From contig JACJWX010000003.1 of the NCBI GenBank assembly GCA_020636905.1, positions 129,378-193,377 on the forward strand: a DNA stretch of 64,000 nt, given 5' to 3'. Below the pieces are notes generated by a model, which worked only from the letters and a program-made list of their open reading frames with translations, did no database searches and was not told where the DNA came from. This DNA is from Actinomycetota bacterium (lineage in GTDB: Bacteria; Actinomycetota; Thermoleophilia; Miltoncostaeales; Miltoncostaeaceae). Positions 51,677 to 59,567 of the stretch are shown in pieces. Both the position numbers and the translations under genes were made by a program. The stretch's first letter is position 1. Every line of letters begins with the position of its first letter.

Positions 51677-51704
51677 TCAAGTCGGGGATTCCGGATGCCG
51701 AGGT
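51677..51704 (+). promoter_or_regulatory. sigma-28-type promoter of the FkbM gene (predicted leaderless)
   Basis: On the plus strand: TCAA, 16 nt, GCCGAGGT, then 7 nt to the ATG at 51712. Confidence 0.6.
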
Positions 51705-51711
51705 TCGGGCC

Positions 51712-52800
51712 ATGGCGACACGCAGTGGCACTTCCACCGAGCTCCGGCTCGCCAGATTCGACGCCCTGGTCGCCGAATTGGCCGAGACCGTCCTGCCCGA
51801 CAACCTCGACCACCTGGTCCACCCCCACGGGATCGACCTGAAGCCGTTCGAGGATCGCGACGGCCGGATGGCCCACTGGCGGGGGATCCTGCAACGCGCC
51901 GACCTGGTGTGGGACGGCATGGGCGATGACGCCTCCCGTGAGCTGATGCTGCGCTGGTTCGCCCACCGCGTGTTGGGCCCCGCGCATGTGCGGCTGCAAC
52001 TCGAACCGGGCCCGTACCGGGAACTGGTGATCCACGGCATGAGCCAGTGCCTGCGCCAGGCGTGCGTGGTGTCCACGCCGCGGTTCCCGTTCGAGTGGTG
52101 CATCCACCGCTACGACTTCCGGCCGCTGGGACTCGACGCCGAACTGGTGGGCGCGCCGCTCCCGCTGGCGCAGACCTTCGGCTTTCAGCAGTACGCCCAC
52201 CGCGACCCGACGCTGGGCGCGAGTCCCCGTGAGGGCGACGTGGTCGTGGATGTGGGGGGATGCTGGGGCGAGACGGCGGTCTGGTTCGCCATGAACGTGG
52301 GCCACGGGTTCGTGCACACGTTCGAACCGTCGGCGGCGAACCGTCACATCCTGCAGCACAACCTCGACCTCAACCCGGCCGTGGCCTCACGGGTGCGGGT
52401 GCATGAGGCTCCGCTGTCGGATCGCGCGGGCGAGGAGGTCTGGATGCCCGACGCAATCGCCGCCGGCCTGCAGATGGGTGATCCGGCCTTCGCACCAGAC
52501 GACACCGGGCGCCACATCACCGACACGCTCGACCGCCTGGTCGAGGCCGGCGAGATCCCGCGCGTCGACTTTCTGAAGCTCGACGTCGAGGGCGCCGAGG
52601 CCCGAGTTCTGGCGGGCGCCGTCGAGACGATTCGGCGCGACCACCCCCGGCTCGCGCTGTCGGTGTACCACCTGGACGACGACTTCGTGACCATCCCGGA
52701 GGTGGTGTCCCGCGCGGGCGTCGACTACCGCTGGCACCTGCAGTGCTCGACCATGGACGTGGTCGACACGGTGCTCTTCGGCGTTCCCACCGGGCACTGA
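51712..52800 (+). CDS. FkbM-family methyltransferase
   Basis: A 362-residue protein. A helical N-terminal region of about 165 residues precedes the FkbM domain: VVVDVGGCWGETAVWFAM near 177-194, FVHTFEPSAANRHILQHNLDLNP, and VDFLKLDVEGAEARVLAGA near 285-303. FkbM-type enzymes O-methylate sugars or natural products. The ATG was chosen because a sigma-28-type promoter ends 7 nt before it; the longer upstream frame is a shadow of the DegT gene. It ends 6 bp before a convergent amidase gene. Confidence 0.9.
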   Translation: MATRSGTSTELRLARFDALVAELAETVLPDNLDHLVHPHGIDLKPFEDRDGRMAHWRGILQRADLVWDGMGDDASRELMLRWFAHRVLGPAHVRLQLEPGPYRELVIHGMSQCLRQACVVSTPRFPFEWCIHRYDFRPLGLDAELVGAPLPLAQTFGFQQYAHRDPTLGASPREGDVVVDVGGCWGETAVWFAMNVGHGFVHTFEPSAANRHILQHNLDLNPAVASRVRVHEAPLSDRAGEEVWMPDAIAAGLQMGDPAFAPDDTGRHITDTLDRLVEAGEIPRVDFLKLDVEGAEARVLAGAVETIRRDHPRLALSVYHLDDDFVTIPEVVSRAGVDYRWHLQCSTMDVVDTVLFGVPTGH

Positions 52801-52806
52801 GTCACC

Positions 52807-53670
52807 TCAGCGCAGTCGGCGGGCCCGCAGGTAGTCGAGCACCCCGGCGCTGACCACCCGTGAGATGAGGCCGGTCCTTCTGAGGAACCGGTCGTCGGTG
52901 ACCCCGGCGCCGCATTCGATCAGCACGCGCGCTCCGGCGCGGGTCCGGTAGAAGCCGTAGTAGTGCATCACCCGGGGGTTGGCGGTCGGCGTCTGAACCC
53001 CGCCGAAGGTTGTTCGCGCGCCGTGCGCCGGTGTGAAGGCGGTGCGATACCGCCTGGCGAGGCGGCGGGCCAGCTCGCGCGACCTGGCGGCGACCGCGGG
53101 AGACACGGTCGTTGCGCGCCGATGCGGCGCCGAGTCCGCATACGGCGTGGGACTCGGGGTACCGAAGCCCTCACCGTGGTAGTAGTTCTCTCCCCCGCCG
53201 GTCACGGCGTGGCCGATCAGCGCGCGGCCCGTGGGGACGTCGTAGTGGAGCGAGACGAATACGGCGCCCCGTGCCGCGAGCGGGGTCACCTTTCCCGGGG
53301 TGAGGCGGGCGTTGACGCCGGCCGCGCGCAGTCGTGTGACCACCTTGCGGGCCAGGATCCGGGTGAACCCGATCTCCGATCCGTAGGCGCCGGCGGCGGC
53401 GCCGGTCTGGGCCGCGTAGCCCGGTTCGCGGGGTCCGACGTGGCCCGCCTGGATCCAGACCACCGGCGCTCTGGCCTGGGAAGCGCCCTGTTCCCGCGCC
53501 GGCGCGGCCCGCCGAACATCCTCGGGTGACAACGGCTGCGAGCCGACGCCAGACCACGCAAGGGCTGCTCCGCCAAACAACAATCCGACGGCGGCGAGCA
53601 CGCCGACACCGGTCCGCCAACGTCGGCAACCAGCCCCCTGTCGGGTAGCTGGCCCGCGGTCGTGCGTCAT
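52807..53670 (-). CDS. N-acetylmuramoyl-L-alanine amidase (Amidase_3-like), membrane-anchored or secreted
   Basis: A 287-residue protein with a basic N-terminus and a hydrophobic segment near 22-40 (signal or anchor). The amidase fold follows: IQAGHVG with His77, YGSEI with Glu99, SLHYD with His142 and LIECGAG with Glu252. This is the full zinc-ligand and catalytic-Glu set of the Amidase_3 family, which cuts the peptide stem from peptidoglycan. A Pro/Ala-rich linker lies between. The start is uncertain; in-frame ATG at 53694 and GTG at 53721 are alternatives. Confidence 0.8.
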   Translation of the reverse strand: MTHDRGPATRQGAGCRRWRTGVGVLAAVGLLFGGAALAWSGVGSQPLSPEDVRRAAPAREQGASQARAPVVWIQAGHVGPREPGYAAQTGAAAGAYGSEIGFTRILARKVVTRLRAAGVNARLTPGKVTPLAARGAVFVSLHYDVPTGRALIGHAVTGGGENYYHGEGFGTPSPTPYADSAPHRRATTVSPAVAARSRELARRLARRYRTAFTPAHGARTTFGGVQTPTANPRVMHYYGFYRTRAGARVLIECGAGVTDDRFLRRTGLISRVVSAGVLDYLRARRLR

Positions 53671-53840
53671 CGTTTCCCGCGAGACATCGAGCATGAGGGG
53701 ACCGTACTCATCGCGGGACACCGAGAGGCGCCCGATGGTTCTCGGCCCCTGGTCGATCAGCGCCTCAGCACACCGTCGCGAAGGTTGGGCGGACGGATGC
53801 GACCATCGTCACGTTCTGGATGGCGGTGCAGCGAAGGTTG

Positions 53841-56800
53841 TCAGGCAGCCTTCCGCGCAACTCCCGCGATCTGCCCGAGGTCCTGGACCTCGACCACCGG
53901 CACACCGAGCCGGCGCGCCGCTCGTTCCAACCCGGGCGCACCGCCATTGACGGCCACGTATCCCGCGCAGTCGCGCAGCAGCGTCTCGGCGTAGTCGGTC
54001 TCGCCGCGAGCGGTCTGAATGACCATGTCCGGGCAGTGTTCGAGGTCGAGGCCGGCGAGCCGGGCGCCCTCCATCACGGCCCCTTCGAGATCGGCGTTCT
54101 CGCCGTCGGCCGGTGAGCACGACAGCAGCACGAGCGTCCCGGGGCCGGTCCAGGTGTTCCACGCCTCCAGGAGCTCGGCGAGCGCGATGCCGCCCCGCCG
54201 CCAGGCCGGTGCCGCCAGGACGCGAGGGGCGACGCCCGCGGCGCGTGTGGCGGACGCGGGGGTCCGTCGCGGCAGCCGCCGCAGCACGTCGATGCGCTCC
54301 CGGTACCGGCGCGTGATGTCGTCCCAACCGTAGTGCTCGGCGGCGGTCCGGGCGGCCCGGCCCCGCCGCATCCGCTCGTCCTCGCCCGCCTCATGCACCG
54401 CACGCAGCAGCTCCACGAGATGGTCGGTCTCGGGTTCCAGCACCCGCACGTACCCGTCGAGAATCAGGTCGTCACCGAAGCGGTCCTGGTCGCGTTCGGT
54501 GTATTCGCTGCGAATCCGCCAGCACGCGTCGTCCGGGCAGAACTCGTCGGTGGGGCCACCGGCCGTGATGATCGTCGGGAGTCCGGCCGCCATGGCTTCG
54601 AGCACCGGCATGGCAAACCCCTCGCCCCGATAGGGATGCACGAGGACGTGCGCGCTGCGGTAGAGCCCGGCGATGTCGGCGTCGCTGAGATCGTCGGTCA
54701 GGTGCAGGATCGGCGCGTTGGAAGGATCCTCGGCCGCGTCGTGCAGCTCGGTGCGCGACCCGCGGTAGAAGGTGCCGTTGCCCACGTCCTTGATGATGAG
54801 CTGCACCGCGTCGTCGGGGGTGAAGGCGCGTGCCCAGGCCTCGAGCAGCACGTCCGGGCCCTTGCGGCCGATGACCCCGCCCAGGAACAGGAACCGGGTG
54901 GCGTCCTCGCGGAGCCCCTTGGGGACGTACTTCGGCCCGCTCGGATCGAGCAGATCGAGGTCCACGCCGTTCGGGACCACGACCACCCGGTCCTCGGGAA
55001 CACCGGCTTCGAGGTACATGGTGCGCACGAACTCCGAGGGCACCCACAGTTCATCGACCTGATTGCGGAGCGGTTCGAGCCAGTCACGCGGAATCGCCCC
55101 GTACTCCCAGGGCTGGATCAACGCGAGCCTGCCGGCGCCGTGCGGGTCGAACCGGGGCGGCCAGCTGTGGCGCACCTCGACGTCGGGTGCGTGCGGCAGC
55201 GGCCCGGGCATCCGGTCGGAGTCCATCGCCACGACCTGCAGGTTGACGTTCGGGTCCTCACCGAGACGTGCGCAGACCTCGCGGTTGATGTGCGCGAGGC
55301 TGGAGTGGGTCTGCTGATCGCCCACCCAGCGCACGGCCGTCGGGATGGCGTTGTCGGCCTGATCGACCCGCCCGGGCCGCATGCCGGCGTACGCCGCCTC
55401 CAGATCATCGATCCAGGTGGCGAACCCGCGCGGCGGTTCGATGCCGGACTGCAGACGCGGAAGCAGGTCGGGCTCGGAGACCAGGCGTGTCAACGCGGCG
55501 GCGAGCTGTTCGTGGTTGGCGCCCTCGAAGGACAGGCCGTCGACGCCGTCGCGGATCGCTTCGGCCAACCCGCCCATCCTCGGAGCGAGCACGGGAACCC
55601 CGGCGGCCAGGCATTCACCCGCTGCCAGCGGGGCGCAGTCCCACCACACCGACGGCAGCGCGGCCACGTCGATGTCCTGCAGGATCGTCGGGAGCTCGGT
55701 CGGGCTGAAGGCGCCGTGCAGTTCCACACACCCGCGCTCGTCGATCTCCAGGAGCTGTTGCGCCACCGCCGCTGGAATCTCGCCGTGGATGCGCACGCGC
55801 AGGTCACCGCGCACCTGCTGCGCGGCACGCACGAGCACGTGCGCGCCCTTGTGCGGGTACACCGATCCGACGAAGCCGACCGTGAGCTGATCGGGGTTCA
55901 CCCGCCCCGGGGATCGATGGCGGCCGACCGTTTCCCACGCTTCGTCCTCGGCGGGGACGCACTGGCGGACAACGTCGAGGTGGGACGGGTCGTAGCCGTG
56001 TGCGATCAGATTGCGTCTCACCGCATGAGACACGGCATGGCAGCTGGTGATGGCGCGCGTGAATCGGTCGCGGATGCCGAGGAACCGGCGGCGATGCCCC
56101 TGGACGTCGCGGCTGCCGACGCAGGACGCACAGATCGCGCCGTCGACGGCGGGACCGTCGCAGAGCCGCAGGTCGTCGCCGAAGAGGTACGTCCGCGGGC
56201 AGAGGAGCCAGTAGTTGTGGGTGGTGAAGTGGGCGGGGACCCCGTGCGCCGAACACACGTCGAGGAGCCCGGCACCCAGGTTGTGGAGGTTGTGGAGGTG
56301 GGCGACGTCCGGGCGGACACGCTGCACGACCCGATCGAACGCCGCGGTGATCGCGGGGTCGTCGACCTCGCGATCCGGGTTGCCGATGTCGCCGAAGCCG
56401 TGGGGGCGGTTGAAGACGCCGACCAGCCGGACGCCGTCCTCCTCCCACTCGTCGGTGCCATACGGGCCGAGGTCGGGACGCTGGGCGGTGGCGGCGTGGA
56501 AGACGGTGACGTCCCAGCCCCGGCGCACCAGCTCCTTGGCGGCCAGCCGGGGGATCGTGGTGCCACCCCCGGAGTCGTTGAAGCCGTACGAGGTCATCAG
56601 GAGTCGTCCGCGTGTGCGACGCGGGGCGGGTGCCTCGGGCACGCGGCCGGCGCGATCGCGCAGCGCGTCCGCCAGGCCGGGTGCGGCCACGGGGCGGGCG
56701 TCGATGATCGCGGCCAGGCGGGTGAGGGCCGCACGCTCCGCCGCAGCGGGATGCAGCACGGGCCAGTCCAGCTCGGGCACGAGGTCGCGCAAAGGTCGGC

Positions 56801-57446
56801 GCGCAACGTGGGCGCGGAGCGCGTCGGTCACGGCCCGGGGAGTCTCCACCACCCCGGGGAGCGTGAGGACCGGGGCGTCGGTCGACGCCACCTGGATGAG
56901 CGCGCCGTCGCCCGAGTGGCGTGTGCGGGTCGCCGTCGCCGCCCACAGCCAGAAGGCGAGATCGAGGGTGGTCACGCCATGCCGGAACGCTTCTTCGAGC
57001 ACGCGCCGGCGAATCATGGCGGTGGCACCCAGGAGCGCATGGTGTTCGCGCACCAGTCGCCGTTCGTGCAGCGCGGGCGATCCGTCGGCCACGGCCCAGG
57101 TGGTGACCGTGTCCCCGTTCACGACCTCGGCGTTCCCGTGGGCGATTCCGGACTCAACGTCCCGTTCCAGGCATTCGAGCTGACGAGCCACCCGGTCGGG
57201 AAGCGATCGGTGGCCGGGGTGGTGGAGCACGATGAACTCGCCGGAGGCGAGGTCGAGCAGCGACGGAATCGTCAGCGAGTCGTCGGCAAGGGTCACCTCA
57301 TGGTCGGCGTTGTGGGACACCCCCGCCAGGCGGACGACCACGAGGTCCGGGCGCACCCGTTTCTGGGCCCGGATGCCGGCGATCGCCGCGGCCGGCGTCT
57401 CGGTGGTGCAGGGCACGACGACGGTGACACTCGGGTGACGGCTCAT
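53841..57446 (-). CDS. Three-domain glycosyltransferase (GT2 + GT4 + GT4)
   Basis: A 1201-residue protein. Residues 1 to about 280 are GT2-like (VTVVVPCTTETPAAA, EFIVLHHPGHRSLPDR). Residues 295 to about 700 are a GT4 enzyme: LLMTSYGFNDSGGGTTI, DVAHLHNLHNLGAGLLD, VGFVGSVYPHKGAHVLV and PSVWWDCAPLAAGECLAAGVPVLAP. Residues 715 to about 1090 are a second GT4: DELWVPSEFVRTMYLEAG, FLFLGGVIGRKGPDVLLEAW and HPYRGEGFAMPVLEAMAAGLP. A Cys cluster lies near 480 (CDGPAVDGAICASC). The last 110 residues share AGLDLE-x-CPDMV with the GT2 at 45725. The ATG follows a sigma-28-type -10 by 7 nt. Confidence 0.88.
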   Translation of the reverse strand: MSRHPSVTVVVPCTTETPAAAIAGIRAQKRVRPDLVVVRLAGVSHNADHEVTLADDSLTIPSLLDLASGEFIVLHHPGHRSLPDRVARQLECLERDVESGIAHGNAEVVNGDTVTTWAVADGSPALHERRLVREHHALLGATAMIRRRVLEEAFRHGVTTLDLAFWLWAATATRTRHSGDGALIQVASTDAPVLTLPGVVETPRAVTDALRAHVARRPLRDLVPELDWPVLHPAAAERAALTRLAAIIDARPVAAPGLADALRDRAGRVPEAPAPRRTRGRLLMTSYGFNDSGGGTTIPRLAAKELVRRGWDVTVFHAATAQRPDLGPYGTDEWEEDGVRLVGVFNRPHGFGDIGNPDREVDDPAITAAFDRVVQRVRPDVAHLHNLHNLGAGLLDVCSAHGVPAHFTTHNYWLLCPRTYLFGDDLRLCDGPAVDGAICASCVGSRDVQGHRRRFLGIRDRFTRAITSCHAVSHAVRRNLIAHGYDPSHLDVVRQCVPAEDEAWETVGRHRSPGRVNPDQLTVGFVGSVYPHKGAHVLVRAAQQVRGDLRVRIHGEIPAAVAQQLLEIDERGCVELHGAFSPTELPTILQDIDVAALPSVWWDCAPLAAGECLAAGVPVLAPRMGGLAEAIRDGVDGLSFEGANHEQLAAALTRLVSEPDLLPRLQSGIEPPRGFATWIDDLEAAYAGMRPGRVDQADNAIPTAVRWVGDQQTHSSLAHINREVCARLGEDPNVNLQVVAMDSDRMPGPLPHAPDVEVRHSWPPRFDPHGAGRLALIQPWEYGAIPRDWLEPLRNQVDELWVPSEFVRTMYLEAGVPEDRVVVVPNGVDLDLLDPSGPKYVPKGLREDATRFLFLGGVIGRKGPDVLLEAWARAFTPDDAVQLIIKDVGNGTFYRGSRTELHDAAEDPSNAPILHLTDDLSDADIAGLYRSAHVLVHPYRGEGFAMPVLEAMAAGLPTIITAGGPTDEFCPDDACWRIRSEYTERDQDRFGDDLILDGYVRVLEPETDHLVELLRAVHEAGEDERMRRGRAARTAAEHYGWDDITRRYRERIDVLRRLPRRTPASATRAAGVAPRVLAAPAWRRGGIALAELLEAWNTWTGPGTLVLLSCSPADGENADLEGAVMEGARLAGLDLEHCPDMVIQTARGETDYAETLLRDCAGYVAVNGGAPGLERAARRLGVPVVEVQDLGQIAGVARKAA

Positions 57447-57453
57447 GCCCTGC

Positions 57454-57480
57454 GTGTCGGCATTCGCGACGTCCAGTTGA
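57454..57480 (-). promoter_or_regulatory. sigma-28-type promoter of the three-domain glycosyltransferase (predicted leaderless)
   Basis: On the minus strand: TCAA, 15 nt, GCCGACAC, then 7 nt to the ATG at 57446. Confidence 0.55.
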
Positions 57481-57513
57481 GTCCCCGGCGGGATCGAATG
57501 GCCGGGTGTCAGG

Positions 57514-58350
57514 TCATGCCGCTGAGGCGGCGGCCCCGCGGCAGCGCAGCGGGCGCAGATCGTGCACGCCGCCCGCGTACGGCAGCTCCATCGAACACGT
57601 CCCGCAGTCGCATCGGAGCGCCTCGGAGATCGTCTCGTCGATGGCTCCCAGACGGACCGTGGCGGTGAGCGGCTGCTCGCGCTCGATGACCCATCCCACG
57701 CGGAACGAGTCGAAGTCCGCCGAGGCCTGAAACAGCTCACGCCAGAGCGCGGGACGGGCGCGGAGTTCGTGCTGCGCCATGGGCGCGATGTCGGGGTCGA
57801 GATCCGCGATGACCGCCATGAGCGACAACAGGCCGTTCGGCATGGCGAGCGGGCGGGGTCGGTACCCCTCCAGCCGGCAGAACTCCTCGACCTCGGCCCG
57901 GGTCGGCAACCCGTGCTCGTCGTGCTCGTTGAGCCAGGCCGGGGGGACCTCGCCGCGGCGCACGTACCAGCGCCGCAGCATGGCGTCGATCTCGGCGGCC
58001 TCGGCCGACGGACAGGCGATGATCGCGCGGCTCCCCGCGACCCGGCAGATCTCCCGCACGAATCCGGCCCGTTCGGGTCGGGGCACGTGTTCGAGGGCGT
58101 CGAGCGACAGCACGGTGTCGAAGGCCCCGTCCACGAAGGGCAGCGGACCGATGGGCACGCGCATGGCCAGCATGGTCGGTGCCGGGGCTCCGCCGAACTC
58201 GATGTCGACGCCGACGAAGCGGTCGGAGCCGCCGAGGTTGGCGAAGCCCTGGTCGCCCGATCCGACGTCGAGAAGACTGCCGGTCAGGCGTTCGTCGGCG
58301 TCGAGCAGTTCCGACGCGACGCCGGCGTACCGGTTCAACCAGTTCAGCAT
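57514..58350 (-). CDS. SAM-dependent methyltransferase (Methyltransf_11 type)
   Basis: A 278-residue protein: GSLLDVGSGDQGFANLG near 24-40, FVGVDIEFGG, FVDGAFDTVLSLDALEHVPRPER near 72-94 and REICRVAGSRAIIACPS. The C-terminus carries a Cys cluster (CDCGTC). It is likely to modify a sugar in the glycosylation pathway. It lies between the flagellin cluster and the three-domain glycosyltransferase, in the same direction as both. Confidence 0.84.
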   Translation of the reverse strand: MLNWLNRYAGVASELLDADERLTGSLLDVGSGDQGFANLGGSDRFVGVDIEFGGAPAPTMLAMRVPIGPLPFVDGAFDTVLSLDALEHVPRPERAGFVREICRVAGSRAIIACPSAEAAEIDAMLRRWYVRRGEVPPAWLNEHDEHGLPTRAEVEEFCRLEGYRPRPLAMPNGLLSLMAVIADLDPDIAPMAQHELRARPALWRELFQASADFDSFRVGWVIEREQPLTATVRLGAIDETISEALRCDCGTCSMELPYAGGVHDLRPLRCRGAAASAA

Positions 58351-58395
58351 GCGGGTGCATCCTCTGTTGCCATGACCGAGCGGACTCCGCCCACG

Positions 58396-58422
58396 TCTTC
58401 GGCACCCGCGACCACGATCTGA
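58396..58422 (-). promoter_or_regulatory. possible sigma-28-type promoter of the methyltransferase gene
   Basis: On the minus strand: TCAG, 15 nt, GCCGAAGA, ending 45 nt before the ATG at 58350. It lies just after the flagellin 1 terminator. Confidence 0.4.
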
Positions 58423-58438
58423 GCCGACCGCGATGGAT

Positions 58439-58469
58439 CACGTGGGGGCGGGGTCCCCGCCCCCACGTG
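58439..58469 (-). terminator. hairpin terminator after flagellin 1
   Basis: A perfect 15-bp inverted repeat (58439-58453 with 58455-58469), very GC-rich, lies 8-38 bp after the flagellin stop. There is no T-run. It isolates flagellin 1 from the methyltransferase gene downstream. Confidence 0.75.
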
Positions 58470-58476
58470 GATCGGA

Positions 58477-59307
58477 CTACCTGATGAGCGACAGCACCTG
58501 CTGCGGAGCCTGGTTGGCCTGGGCGAGCATGCTCATCCCGGACTGCTGCAGGATCTGCGACTTGGTGAAGGTGATCATCTCCTGCGCCATGTCGGCGTCG
58601 CGGACGCGAGACTCGGCGGCCTGCATGTTCTCGGCCATCAGACCGAGACGGGCGATGGTCTGCTCCAGCCGGTTCTGGGTGGCACCCAGGTTGGCCCGGT
58701 TGGTGGTGACCGTGGAGATGGCCGCGTCGATCGAGGCGATCGCCGCCGACGCCGACGCCGCGGTCGACACGGCGATGCCGCTGATCCCAAGGTCGTTCGT
58801 CGAGATGGTGCCGATGGTGAAGGCGATCGTCTGGCCGGCGGCCGAACCCACCTGCAGGGTGACGGCCGAAGCGGCGGTCGACACCGAACCCGCGAGGATC
58901 TTGATCCCGTTGAAGTCCGTGTCGGTCCCGACCCGGTTCACCTCGGTGAGGACCTGCTGCACCTCAGCGTCCAGGTTGGAGCGCTGTGCGTCGGTCAACG
59001 TACCGTTGCTGGCCTGAACCGCCAGGTCACGGATGCGCTGCAGCATGTCGCCGAGGTTGCCCAGGGCACCGTCCGCGACCTGCACCAGGGACACACCGTC
59101 CTGGGCGTTGCGCGTCGCGACCTGCTGGCCGCGGATGTTCGAGCGCATGACTTCGGAAACGGCGAGGCCGGCGGCATCGTCGGCGGCGCGGTTGATCCGG
59201 AGCCCGGACGAAAGACGTTCCATCGAACGGGACATCGAGCTCTGCGTGCCCATCAGGGCACGGTGGGCGTTCATCGCCTCAACGTTGTTGTAGATCGTGA
59301 GACCCAT
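58477..59307 (-). CDS. Flagellin 1
   Basis: A 276-residue flagellin. The N-terminal D0/D1 region reads IYNNVEAMNAHR, MERLSSGLRINRAADDAAGLAVSE and NAQDGVSLVQVADGAL as consecutive segments. The C-terminal region reads ESRVRDADMAQEMITFTKSQILQQSGMSMLAQANQAPQQVLSLIR in pieces. The middle is only about 80 residues (Ser/Thr/Ala-rich), so the outer D2/D3 domains are absent. It is about 89% identical to flagellin 2 by eye. A GGAGGAA ribosome-binding site lies before the ATG. It is monocistronic between two terminators, with a sigma-28-type promoter and a 133-nt leader carrying a GGA-loop hairpin. Confidence 0.96.
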   Translation of the reverse strand: MGLTIYNNVEAMNAHRALMGTQSSMSRSMERLSSGLRINRAADDAAGLAVSEVMRSNIRGQQVATRNAQDGVSLVQVADGALGNLGDMLQRIRDLAVQASNGTLTDAQRSNLDAEVQQVLTEVNRVGTDTDFNGIKILAGSVSTAASAVTLQVGSAAGQTIAFTIGTISTNDLGISGIAVSTAASASAAIASIDAAISTVTTNRANLGATQNRLEQTIARLGLMAENMQAAESRVRDADMAQEMITFTKSQILQQSGMSMLAQANQAPQQVLSLIR

Positions 59308-59375
59308 CCGATTCCTCCATGAATGCCGGGGTCGATATGCGGTTGTGGGACCCGGTGTGACGTCCTGCCGCCCAT

Positions 59376-59389
59376 CCGCTTCCATGCGG
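59376..59389 (-). promoter_or_regulatory. GGA-loop hairpin in the flagellin 1 leader, candidate CsrA site
   Basis: In the mRNA sense a 4-bp stem (CCGC with GCGG) presents the loop ATGGAA. A second GGA lies in the ribosome-binding site (GGAGGAA). A loop GGA plus a ribosome-binding-site GGA is the arrangement CsrA uses on the hag leader of Bacillus subtilis. Confidence 0.45.
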
Positions 59390-59440
59390 GCTGAGTGGTG
59401 GCCGCCCGGCGATCCGTGCCGGTACCGGTGTCCGATTGGC

Positions 59441-59468
59441 GTATCGACACCCGTGGTTCACGTCTTGA
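59441..59468 (-). promoter_or_regulatory. sigma-28-type promoter of flagellin 1
   Basis: On the minus strand: TCAA, 16 nt, GTCGATAC, ending 133 nt before the ATG. Confidence 0.65.
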
Positions 59469-59516
59469 AGGTTGGGGCACACACGCCCCATCGAATTGGA
59501 TCAGCCAGACGACGAA

Positions 59517-59536
59517 GGGCCCGCCGAAGCGGGCCC
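59517..59536 (-). terminator. hairpin terminator after flagellin 2
   Basis: A perfect 8-bp GC stem (59517-59524 with 59529-59536) closed by a TTCG tetraloop in the mRNA sense, 31 bp after the flagellin 2 stop. A short T-containing tail follows. Confidence 0.75.
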
Positions 59537-59567
59537 CCCGAAGCCTGCGACCTGCTGATGCTGCGTA

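Noticed and set aside
53671..53840. Gap between the amidase and the three-domain glycosyltransferase
   Set aside because: No gene, hairpin or promoter motif could be supported.
54333..57668. Plus-strand open frame of 1111 codons opposite the three-domain glycosyltransferase
   Set aside because: Its product has no recognisable motif and it mirrors the third-position GC bias of the real minus-strand gene; a typical high-GC shadow.
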